Below, one piece after another: positions 11,901 to 21,596 of a DNA stretch of 64,000 bases. The translations under genes were made by a program, and so were the position numbers. Source of the DNA: Dermacentor variabilis (taxonomy: Eukaryota; Arthropoda; Arachnida; Ixodida; Ixodidae); assembly GCF_050947875.1 (NCBI RefSeq), contig NC_134569.1, positions 189,902,067 to 189,966,066 on the forward strand, given 5' to 3'. Position 1 is the first letter of the stretch. Each line of letters starts with the position of its first letter. Below the pieces are notes generated by a model that saw only the letters and a program-made list of their open reading frames with translations, was not told where the DNA came from and ran no database searches.

Positions 11901-14722
11901 ATAATCTTAATCCATAAGAAAGGGGACTCCAAAGACTCCAAAGCAGGGGACAGCAGAAAGTTAGGTGGGCAGATGGGATTAAGAAGTTTGCAGGGACAAC
12001 ATGGCCACAATTAGTACATGACCGGGGTGGTTGAAGTATAGGAGAGGCCTTTTCCCTGCAGTGGGCATAGCCAGGCTGATGATGATATCAATACCAGCGG
12101 TGCTTTCTGTGCATTCCTGTTTTGCAGAGTGACAAGTGCAGGCAAGTGCCCAGATGGAAAAAGAGGGCCTCGTAAGAGGTCTCAAATTTCTTTCTGAGCA
12201 AGGCATGTCTGTGAGCTCATTTACTACGGACCGCCACTCGGGAATTAAGAAGCACATGCGGCTGCAACGTCCGGAGATCAATCATCACTTCGATGTGTGG
12301 CATGTTGCAAAGGGTACGAAGAAATTCATGTTGTTCGCCTGCAACAGATGGCCTGTGTGTAACCTAGTGCACTTACTGAATGGACATGCAATTGTATAAT
12401 GGATTGTTCAGTGGATACGTATGCTAAGACAAGGAAATTCATACAATCACGATTATGCCACTGCTGTGATGGTTATTGCAACATGGTCATGTTTGTCGTA
12501 ATATGCTCATTATACTGCTTTCGTCACCCCATCGTGATCATGATACTTTCATTGTACTGCCTTCATCATTCCATCGGCATCATTATTCATAATTTCATCG
12601 TCCATGTCTCATGAGTGTCGTCATAGACTTGTCATGCGATCATGATCATGGCTAACCCTGGTGATGAAACAAATTTCAGTACGAAGCATAAATTCTTTAG
12701 CATGTCAAATTTTACCAGAAAAGGATTTCGGATAAGGAGGAACGATTGTGCTTGGCCCATTTGTCTGCGTTGTTCTTTACACTATATTAAAATTTCCTGA
12801 AACTGAACTAGTCCATAAATAAATACTACTACATGCCTGTTGTGTGCGCATTGTTCGTTCAGCTCCTACAGGAAGTTGATTTGGGATTTTGAAGGAGTGT
12901 TATGGCTTTTATCACGGTAGGCTATTCACTGCCCTCCTGGCTCCTCTGCTCATACCTCTTTAGTATTCAAGCTGTATCAGCCTTCGTTAGATTCTTAGGC
13001 AGATGATTCCTTTAATGAGTTTGCTTGCAACCTTGGTTTGTACAATGCCTACCAGTGCTGCTATATCTTTACGAGGCTTATGGTACGCAAAGTGCAGATC
13101 CACCTGATATGGAGCAATAGTGTATTGTGCTGTTGCCTTGTTGCAGGCATCAGGAAAAAGCTGACTGCAGCTTCACGGAGGGCTGGATGCAGTGCCATTA
13201 CGGAATGGACACAAGCCATCACCAACCACCTGTACTGGTGTGCATGCGCTTGCGGTGGCAACGGGGACATGCTGGTGGCGGCATGGAGTAGCATGCTGAA
13301 CCACATTAAGAGCGGACATGAAGGACATGGTGGCCTGTACCCCCGCTGTCCTCACGGACAATCCCGCCGCATGCAATGGCTCACTGCTGGTAGGCATAAA
13401 TAACCAAAGAGCACCAAGATAAAGTGCATAAAAGAGCTGTATTTATAATTCCCTTTCTTGTCAGACTCTCCAGCCTACAAGCAAATTGAGCGCATTGTGG
13501 CAGCACCACTGTTGCTGAAAGACATCCGCCAGTTGTCACCATCTGTTCAGACATACAGCCTGGAGTCCTTCCACAGTGTTCTAAATGGTTTTGCCCCAAA
13601 GTCGACTGCATTCACATATGAAGGCCCGGTGAGTTTGCATAAGCTGATGTTCTAGCAATGAAACTACAGTGGATTATTAATGCTGAGACAAAATAATTTT
13701 CTAGCACACTGATTGCTGCGCTCCACTTCAACGAGAACTCCCAGCGAGAGCAAGCAAGGAGCTGTGATGGTGCAGAACAGTGGCGCATAAAGTCCTCCAA
13801 GGTCAGGCAAAGTACCTCGACAGCATGTGCACTCAAGGAAGCTCCCACATTTGGCAAGTCAATTTGAAAATACTTGCTGTGCTATGCTTTGCCTATTATT
13901 GCAATATGTTATGCAGCAATGTTTGTAAAAAAGGGAATGTTTTAGTCCTCCTGTACTGTCTACCAAAAGCATCGCTATCTTTTGCAATGGAGAGTGAAGT
14001 CACTGCGACAGCTGTCTTTAAGACATTTTCTGAACCTTCATGACAGCCTGTCCACTGAAGACATTTTGCCAGATCAGTGGAATTTTGCTCAAGATTGCCA
14101 TGTACTGCCAAAAGCTATACATCATAGAGATGTCTCACTGAAAGGGTGCAATGACAGACACTCCACGATGCAGAACGTGGAACATTTGAATGGCCAATGC
14201 CTCCGGAGCGACGATGAAGTCAAAGAGGTGAAACGCTTCCTCAACGGGCTGGCGGCGGAGGTCTATGACATTGGGGTCCAGAAATTGGAGCAGTCTACAA
14301 GAATACGTAGAAAAAAGATGGCGATTATATAGAAAAATAGAGAAAAGTTTCACTTTTCCAATGATGTTAATTTTTATGAGATTAAACAATGTCGTCTCTT
14401 TGTGAAATTGATGGTAACCTTATTTCTGGATCAACTCTAGTATATGGAGTGTTTGTATATGTCATAGGACATCCCCCCTTTTAGGTGTGTGCAGGTATGA
14501 AAGGGAAGAAATGCAATAATCTGTTGAACTTTTCTTTTTTCAGACTATGTGAAAGACCTGCACAAGAAAGTGATGGAGCTGTGCGCACAGTATGAAACAT
14601 TCTCCAAAGCACTTGCACAAGTGGAGGAAAGTGTTCCAGCTGCATTCTCATCTCGGGATGACCAAAGAGTGCCCAAGAGAGACCTTGTAGCTGCACAAAA
14701 AGCACGGTTCCTCAAGTTCTGA
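5982..14722 (+). CDS. THAP-domain DDE transposase, 11 exons (Kolobok-like)
   Basis: Exons read by phase and splice sites: 5982-6326, 6414-6479, 6590-6704, 6864-7134, 7601-7964, 10969-11142, 12128-12313, 13147-13389, 13465-13628, 13705-13853, 14544-14722 (about 750 residues). Exon 1 encodes a full THAP zinc finger: C5, C10, C63, H66, W43 and the closing AVPSVLP. Exons 3-4 form a basic linker. Exons 5-10 hold the catalytic core, with GDGRCDSPGHSAK (about residue 410), TDRHSGIKKHM, FDVWHVAKG and LESFHSVLN, a plausible D-D-E set. Two problems: exon 7 needs one extra base after 12128 to stay in frame, and exon 10 is one base off. Acceptors at 12141 and 13744 would restore frame while dropping conserved residues. 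So it is either slightly broken or alternatively spliced. Confidence 0.85.
8085..8700 (-). mobile_element. 5'-truncated Jockey/I-like LINE, 3' end, in transposase intron 5
   Basis: On the minus strand the frame 8499-8254 encodes a reverse-transcriptase-element carboxyl terminus with HIFCVCPAY and LLGPWP. Upstream pieces (KFRMPHKFKKSHTSMVHRIR) belong to the same ORF in another frame. The 3' tail ends in an AAATTT region and a (CT)n run, seen as (AG)n at about 8088-8101 on the plus strand. Broken and 5'-truncated. Confidence 0.65.
11362..12090 (+). mobile_element. RTE-clade LINE fragment with internal deletion, in transposase intron 6
   Basis: 11388-11935 matches the linker and early RT part of the RTE element at 53733-56052 (MKASNPTARKELAELSK, then PQVTPEEVKKALGAMQRGKA). 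At about 11945 it jumps to the element's 3' end (VRWAD/KKFAG-type terminus) and finishes with GATGATGAT. So most of the RT is deleted. A short aatacca motif near 11355 and 12093 may be the target duplication. Confidence 0.75.
14140..14440 (+). mobile_element. Tc1/mariner-like transposase carboxyl-terminal scrap, in intron 10
   Basis: The frame ending at 14332 contains SDDEVKEVKRFLNGLAAEVY and DIGVQKLEQ, resembling the end of mariner-type transposases, followed by a 3' UTR-like NDVNFYEIKQ segment. No terminal repeats are seen. The call rests on remembered family resemblance. Confidence 0.4.
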
Positions 14723-15370
14723 TGTGGTGCAGAGATCGGCATCACACATTTTCTTGACTCTTCCCTGACCGTTAACAATGTGCTCATTTTCAAAGTGATC
14801 ATTTAATTCCAAAAAGCACTAGCCGCAACCCATACGATACAAAAATGTTAACTTATATGCTAGTTAGACGGGCAAATTTAGCTTCACATTGAGCGAGTGC
14901 ACCGTTAGTGTGGTTGTAAGAAATGACTTTGTTGTGTCGCTTTAGAAAACAATGCCGAAACAAAGGGACCAAAACAATGCCAAAACCAAAAACAAAGGAA
15001 ACGGCCAGACAGAAGAGAACATTATTTCCTGTTCTGATGCAACGTGTAAACAATATGTCAAATTGCTTGATTTCCTAAGGCCTGGTAAGAAAAGAGTTAA
15101 ACATGCACACATGATTCTTCCTACTCTGCCATATCGCTGGCATTCTAGTCATCACTAACTTTTCCATTATGTCTTCAGTGACGAAACACATCATCAACAA
15201 GAATACAGAATGTTTTACTGCTCAGCACTTTAGCTTTAAAAAACTGACAACCTTGTGACTAGTGATACCTGCTGACAGGTAAGCAGAACATTTTTCGATA
15301 TCTGATGAGGAACTCAAATGTGCACGGCGATTTATCAATGACACCGCTGCTTCCACAATTTTCTTTCCCT
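14723..15370. other. Intergenic space between the two convergent transposon genes
   Basis: 648 bp between the stop codons of the plus-strand transposase gene and the minus-strand accessory gene. AT-rich, with short adenine runs. Both transcripts probably end here, but I could not place either poly(A) signal with confidence. Confidence 0.5.
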
Positions 15371-18300
15371 CTAAGACTCGGGGTACTTGAACCCTGTGGG
15401 CGTTTCTGTGGGGAACGTCACCCGAATTTTCGCGACAGCACACGATGGCAACACAAAACGTTCGCCTTTTCGAAGCCGCCCCCACAGCCAGCGCACAAAT
15501 TGCCTGTATGCTGTGTACCGGTACCTTCTGTAAAGAAAAAAAAACAATTATTACACACTTGCATTTAGAAACATTGCGTGAATTGAAGGCACTTCACTTG
15601 GTTGGATGGATTGATGCTGTGAGTAGCCTCTGTGGAAGAGGCTGCAGGCTATGGCCCCCAAGCATGTTTGTATTGATATTATTAAGACAATTTTTTGTGG
15701 CCTCAGTTAAACTTGCATCCCATGTTAAATAAGTGCCCACCAGGCACTGAAAGTAAACAAGCACAGTTGTAGATCTATTCGTCAACCAGCTGGACTATAG
15801 TGGCTTTACTTCACAAGCCTAGCTGGGGGTGCTCTCTCCCTACAATTATTTTTTTACATAAAACTGCTCCATGTTCAATGTAATACATTTATAATGTCTT
15901 TTTAAGCAGCTAGTTCCCTGCTCATATATTACCTTACATAATGTGCCATAACTTTACTTCAACATTAGGTAGCAGTCGACAGCCAGTGTACAAATCCAAT
16001 GTGATATCAGTTTTTCATTGTTTGTATGTTTACTATAACATGAATGTGTTGCTCACAGATGTATTAGGAGGTTCCTGTTGGTGTCAGTGAATCCATCCAT
16101 GTCAACCATGTGTATTAGTAATTTTTTAAAAACACGAACTACCTATTCTTCTACCCATCCACTACATCTTGTTGCCACCCATTTTGCCACTTTCAACCCA
16201 AAGATATTTTGTACGCATTAACCTTGACCTCTTTTGCTACATTACTTTATGAATGAGCATACTCAACTATCCATTTGTATTTTTATTTTGTATATCTAGC
16301 ATTGTAACTGTCATTCTGGATCAATAGTCCTTGTAAATAAATACAGACTTATCTGCTGTTTGTTGGATTCCTTCTTAATTCCTAAGCATCCTGAACTGCT
16401 TCCATCACTGCATGAATAAACAAAGTGTTTTGCCAAACAGCTGTTTTAACATCTATTAGCTTTGCTGTTGGGATATGTCATGCAGTATGTGTACATCAAG
16501 AGGCTTAGTGGCACAATGTCACAATGAGAAGGCTGGCTAAAAAGAAAATAGAAAAATGATGCCTACAGACAAACCGACTAAGTATTCCTGAGTGAACGTT
16601 TGACAATTCCAAAGTGTGTGATGAGGCCGCTATGGCAAATAATGTTAATAAAACAGTATGCATGACCATTATAAATGAGACAATGCTTTGATGTGCAGCT
16701 GTTTCTTAACCAATGCTGAAATTAGGTGCACCAGAGGAGTAACAATGTGGGTGTAACAACTGTATGCAATATGAATTGCATTAAAAGCATCGAAAACATA
16801 TTTGGATTCATTTGGAAGATCAACTTTACAACAAAAAACTATACACGTCTCCCCGATGGTACCTGCGGCCTCCTGGATGAGCATCAGCTTGATCAAACTA
16901 TATGTATGCCAGGCACATAACCGGAATTTTCTTTTTCCGTAGGGGGGGGGGGGAGTGGGGGGCAACCCCCAAGGTTTCTATGCAAAATCGGGGGCGGGTC
17001 GACTTTTACTAGTACAAACTTAAAAATTTTCCATCGCTCACTATAAAGGCGCGTCGCAAACCCACAAAATGGAAAAGAAACAAGGTGCATCTGACAAGTA
17101 CGCCTGTGGTATACACCTCTGCTTTAATTGGCAAGCAAACAAGGAACCACATCACATTGACTCACGCAGGAAAGAGGCACAGAAAGGGCACTGCCAAGAA
17201 CAAGCAAAATGAAGATTTCTAGTAGTGTTTTTCTATGTTGCTCTGGATGAATTATAGTGAAAGATGTGTTTGCAGAACAATCGCAGTTCTTTTAGGTCCC
17301 TCGTTTCCTGCTCTACCAAGTGAAGTACTAAGGCCCTTGGAGTTTCATACAATAATTACTAGATAGAACTCTGGCGGTAGTGTCTAAGGGAGCTGCAATA
17401 GGAGCAGTTGAGCCAGCATGGCAATTATGGGAAGTACACGGATTTGCCTAAACTTCATTCTTTCGGCTTCATACGGCTTTGCAAACTCATCATTTTCAAC
17501 AATGTACCGCACAGTAAATAATTAAACAAACAAACATTATTAAAATTGTCCGACCGCAGGACTCAAACACAGGACCGCTAGGCATAGACGTCCGATACTG
17601 AAATCATTATGCTGCGGTCGCCTGCGTCGACACGTGACAACGCCCTTATGAATTTATTGCGGGCACGCCAGTACTTTGAGATGGTAGGCGCGTTTCGATT
17701 TGGCCACCTCGACAAGCTGAACCGTTGCAATTAGCAGTGATTGTTTGCGTTTGTAGCGTCTTCTGCACTTGGAAAAGTATACATTGCTTTGAAATTTATG
17801 ACAATGAATGCATACAAGGCGTGGTAAACAAATCCACAAGCACGAAGATCAGACAAATACGTGTACTTCCCATCATTTCCATGGTGGCTCAACAATTGAA
17901 GCACCAGAGTTACTTATTGTTCGAAACTCTATGTCAAAACCGTCTCGTAGTGTTATTTGGGAAGTTGTGTAATGATGCGTGGCCGCTAGTCCCATACAAC
18001 CGTGTGGAGCACAGGACACTATGGTTCTAGACATACTGCGCCCACCGTGGAAAGTTATTATTATGGGGTTTTTATGTGCCAAATCCACTTTCTGATTATG
18101 AGGCACGCCGTGGAAGGTTAGAAAAGCGCCCACATAGGCACAGCAAATAAGTGCCTACATTGGGCGGCTTGACTGATAACTGCAGAAGCGCAATTCAAAA
18201 CACACGGAATCATTCTCCACTTCCGGCGGCGTTTTCTCTACTTCCTTTTTAAATAAAAAGATTTTCATCCATAAATATTTTCATAAACAACGGCTTAATT

Positions 18301-19907
18301 TTTCCATTTTTGCAACTCTTGTTTCCCGTTGCCACTTTTCCACGAAAAATACTCTACATTTAAGGGAAAAACCAGACGAGGTAACGGGTGACATTCATAT
18401 TGCTTATGGGTTCAAGAGTTATTGCAAGGTTTGATTCAAATTTTGAAATTTTTAGGGATGACTAGGAAATGTAGATCGTTGAAAATATATCAATGGGGCC
18501 TTTCTAATGGCAGCACCTTCAGATTTCGAAACAAACATCGAAATAATGAGAAAGGCGAAAACATTCCGCCATTCTTTAGGTGGGAGAATATCAGTCTATT
18601 TCACGCCCTCAGTTCAGTGACATTTACCTTTCCCTTGACCTGATCAGGGATCGCTTCTATGCCTTGGCCATAACAATACTGTAACAGCAGCCCAGTGTTG
18701 ACCACGGAATAGCTGGCAAGTCTCAAGATTGATTTGGCGGTGTTTTAGGCGTGGCCGGGAGGAGAAAGGGGGGCACCCCCCCCCCCCGGTCCCCTCCTTG
18801 GGTACGTGCCTGATGTATGCTCTCCTGCCCTACACACACCTAGAGATTTGATGTGCACAAAATTTTCATTTCTGATGCCAACAATTATCGACTGGAAGTC
18901 TTGACCTTGCTGTGTTTGCAAACTAATTCTGTTAACATACTGAAAGGAATACTTCATGTTCTCTGTTTGTCCCTTCCAAAACAACCCGAGTAGGCGAACA
19001 GCATTTAAAAAAGTTGACGTGTTTGCTTGTTTAATAAGCTATGTGTTTTAGCGATGCACGTTTAATTCATTGGTCCAAAGAAAGCTGTGCAAGAACAAGA
19101 ACTTACTTGTGCATTTCATCGTCCATGGTGTGCCCCCATGAACGAAGTTCCAGGTAGGCCACACGGAGCACGGCAATGTTCAGACACAGAATACTGAAGT
19201 CTGGATGTTCCGTGATGCAACCCTGCGGTTGCGCGAGACTTACGGGTGCACCCATCTCGCGACAGCACAGACATTCGTGCTCAAGGAAGTTCGCGAGCAC
19301 CTGGCAGTGTCCACATTCGCACCTGTAATGTGTAATGTAAAAGTAACAGTAATGCACGAACCAGAAGCCGGTACAGATTACACACGCAATTCGCAATGTT
19401 GCGTCCGGCACTGTTGACAGCTCGACTCATAGGTCCATCCAACACGAAGCTACAGGCACCGTGCTTGTTTAGGGCTTGGCCCTGAAATGCTTTCAATTGT
19501 TAAAACACGAAAATGACACGCCGCGTCATAGCTGGCCGCGAAGGAGAAAACGAGCAGGTTTCGATTAGATTAACCTGCGCATTGCGAATTGCAGGTAAAG
19601 TTTCTAAGCGACCGATGCAGCACGTAATAACAAGCATCTGTACGTACCAGTCCGTGCTTGAGAGTCGCGACGGCATGTCCAGACTGTCTTCTTCGCCCGA
19701 GGTCGCATCGCTGCTCCCCTCGATGCTTTCCTGCTCCGGAGAGCCGGTGTCGAGGGCGCCGTCGTAGTACGCAACGACGCCGGCAGCGCGAGCCCTCAGC
19801 AGCAGGTCGCGCTCGTCAGTGCTCAAATCGCTGAAGTTGAGCCCAGCATCGCGAGCCAATGTGTCGTTGTCAGGGTCCATCGCGACAAGCGTCGAAGTTT
19901 GCGTCAT
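15371..19907 (-). CDS. P2X7 C-terminal-domain-like zinc protein, 3 exons, 210 residues
   Basis: Exon 1 is 19907-19648, exon 2 19322-19107 and exon 3 15527-15371 with TAG at 15373-15371. Donors are gtacgt and gtaagt and both acceptors end in cag; phases match at both junctions. Residues 1-86 are acidic and low in complexity (Ser/Glu/Asp), with a second possible start at codon 10 (19880). The first junction completes W87 of WCECGHC, the signature of the cysteine-rich cytoplasmic domain of P2X7 receptors. It is followed by HECLCCRE, CITEHPDF, CLN, then RYRYTAYRQFVRW and LPSCAVAKIRVTFP in exon 3. No transmembrane or channel part is present. The frame has no lesion, unlike its partner gene. In P2X7 this region binds zinc; its role in a transposon is unknown to me. 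Confidence 0.88.
17530..17660 (-). repeat. tRNA-like SINE remnant (tentative)
   Basis: On the minus strand GTTTGAGTCCTGC resembles a tRNA B box, followed by a short AT tail. No cloverleaf-grade A box was found. It lies in intron 2 of the P2X7-C-like gene. Confidence 0.3.
18064..18115 (-). repeat. Ruka SINE 3' fragment
   Basis: About 50 bp matching the 3' end of the SINE found complete at 35589-35820 (CACTTTCTGATTATGAGGCA core), in reverse orientation, 5'-truncated. It sits in intron 2 of the P2X7-C-like gene. Confidence 0.7.
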
Positions 19908-20240
19908 ATAATGAAGTACCAGCTTATTGTCGCGCGTTTCTCGTTCCGCTAGCCATCATACTGCTTTCGCTCTGCTGTTGGCTCTGTCTTGGCTCCGTTT
20001 CTGGACGCGCGTTTGCGTTTTGCGCAGAAAAGCCGTAGCGCCGTCTGCGGACGCCGTTCTACTCACCGACGGCGCAACGTCACTATGAGACCGTGATGTC
20101 AGTACTCCTGGATCGGAGGGCGGGCGATTTAAACTGCGCTAGAGGTACGCGGACGCTTCAGAACGCATTTTCTCTTAAGTCTCTCCTTGGCACGAAACAA
20201 GCGTTTCGAGGTTTCTGGGGTGGTATTTCAACAGTCCACG
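19908..20240 (-). promoter_or_regulatory. Right subterminal CpG-rich region, presumed promoter of the P2X7-C-like gene
   Basis: Unlike its surroundings this stretch is rich in CpG (ACGCGCGTTTGCG, CCGACGGCGC) and lies between the gene's start codon and the right terminal repeat. It mirrors the CpG-rich leader of the transposase gene at the other end. There is no clear TATA box. Confidence 0.4.
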
Positions 20241-20269
20241 TTGACTTTCTGGTAACCTTTAGTGTCCCT
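20241..20269 (-). repeat. Right terminal inverted repeat, 29 bp, with TTAA target duplication
   Basis: Exact reverse complement of 5513-5541, ending ...TTTAGTGTCCCT directly before TTAA (20270-20273). Confidence 0.95.
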
Positions 20270-20273
20270 TTAA

Positions 20274-21596
20274 TGTGTTCGGTGTGTTTTCTGCCTATGA
20301 TCAAGCAGGAGTTTGTGCATATGTGCTCAGGAATGTGCTTGAGGGCACCGCATAGAAAAGGGTGCAGCGCAATCACTTAAGGAAGACGTTCACAATGTTC
20401 TGAACTGACTGCAGTACGGTGTGTCAGCTTGTCCGACTAAGTGCCCATCAGGATCCTAGCTGAGGACACATCACATGTTCTAGAATATCATCATCAACGG
20501 CCTGTATTATATCCACTGCAAGACAAAGGCCTCTCCTATCACTTTCCAGTGTATTCTATCTTCCCCCAAATGAGCCCAGTAGTCATTGCGTCCGAACGAT
20601 TGAAGTTCATCTCTCCATTCACTTTTGTCTTCCAGTCTTATATCTACTTAGAAATGCTTCGCTAAATTATAAAACAGAGCTACAAGTGAGGACCTTTCTC
20701 AGTTATATAATCCTCTTGCAAGCAAGTACAAGATACACATTGTGATACACTTTTGCACGCTAGAGCGTGGCTGCCCTAACATGCTCCACACACTAAAGAC
20801 GGTGTGAAAGAACATCATTGTCAAGATTCATTGCCGGTTTTTCGTAATTTTCATAATCATAAATAATGGTGCCTTCTATACCTATACAACAGAAAAGAAT
20901 TTGTATGCTAAAATTCGAAATGGCCTCTATAGGCATGCACAATAGAAAATTGGCAAGTCATTGGAACCATCAAACCTGCTAAATTTCTTCATAACCAAAA
21001 ATTTATGATCTGCCTTTGATTTGAAGAAATAGAGATATAACCCAGTGTCTGGCCATGAATGCCAGCTTAATGATATTCTTCAAAAGTTGTAGGCATTTTA
21101 CTGTATGCCAAAATATTAGTTGTTTTTTGTTAAAAAGCCGCATGAGGTTGCCACTGTTCCCCCTCCTACAGCCTAAGCTGTTAAAGTGAATGCCTTTCTT
21201 TGTATGTGTTACCCATCATTGATGTTCGGGCACCAACTGGAGCTGACCATGTTGAATAAGCTGAAAGGTGGAAAAGTTGTATGCAGCCTTAATCGGATAT
21301 ATTAAAATGTTATTCACATTTCTAGATATACTTAGTATACTAAACAGCTCTATACTGCTACACTTAAGCAGTGAGGCAGAAGCACTGAGGCAGAAGGAGG
21401 TAAGGGCCATGCATTGGATGCCAAAAGAAAAACTGTAGTGTATAGAAAAAAATTTAACTTTCAAATCAATACTAAGATGAATTGGATCAAGACAAGTCGT
21501 GTAATGCATAGTACTATAAGTGGTGGTATAATTGTGAGGCGGACGCATCTTTCCCATGCGGAGAGGGTAAATCAAACCTGTTCAGAATTGAGGCCG
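20274..21596. other. No gene recognised; short LINE-derived scrap at 20486-20560
   Basis: 20486-20560 (ATCATCAACGGCCTG, then ACAAAGGCCTCTCC) resembles the 3' end of RTE-type LINEs in antisense, as at about 53735-53780. The rest is AT-rich without recognisable coding. Confidence 0.5.

Larger units (their letters stand above)
5513..20269. mobile_element. Kolobok-like DNA transposon, 14.76 kb, two genes
   Basis: The element is bounded by perfect 29-bp terminal inverted repeats (5513-5541 and 20241-20269), each flanked outside by TTAA (5509-5512 and 20270-20273). TTAA duplications, AGGGAC-type ends and a THAP-domain DDE transposase are what I know of the Kolobok superfamily. Inside, a transposase gene reads inward from the left end and a second gene, for a P2X7 C-terminal-domain protein, reads inward from the right end. 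Introns hold later insertions: a LINE 3' fragment (8085-8700), an RTE fragment (11362-12090), mariner debris (14140-14440) and a SINE scrap (18064-18115). Perfect terminal repeats argue for fairly recent insertion. Two independent MITEs flanking host genes is a less likely alternative. Confidence 0.88.

Noticed and set aside
13982..14332. 116-codon ORF as an extra transposase exon
   Set aside because: Phase and content fit a mariner scrap; joining 13853 directly to 14544 is in phase and rebuilds the family's carboxyl terminus.
16943..16956. Poly-G/poly-C runs here and near 18776, 27886, 28613 and 52028
   Set aside because: Simple homopolymer tracts, length uncertain in assemblies; no associated feature.
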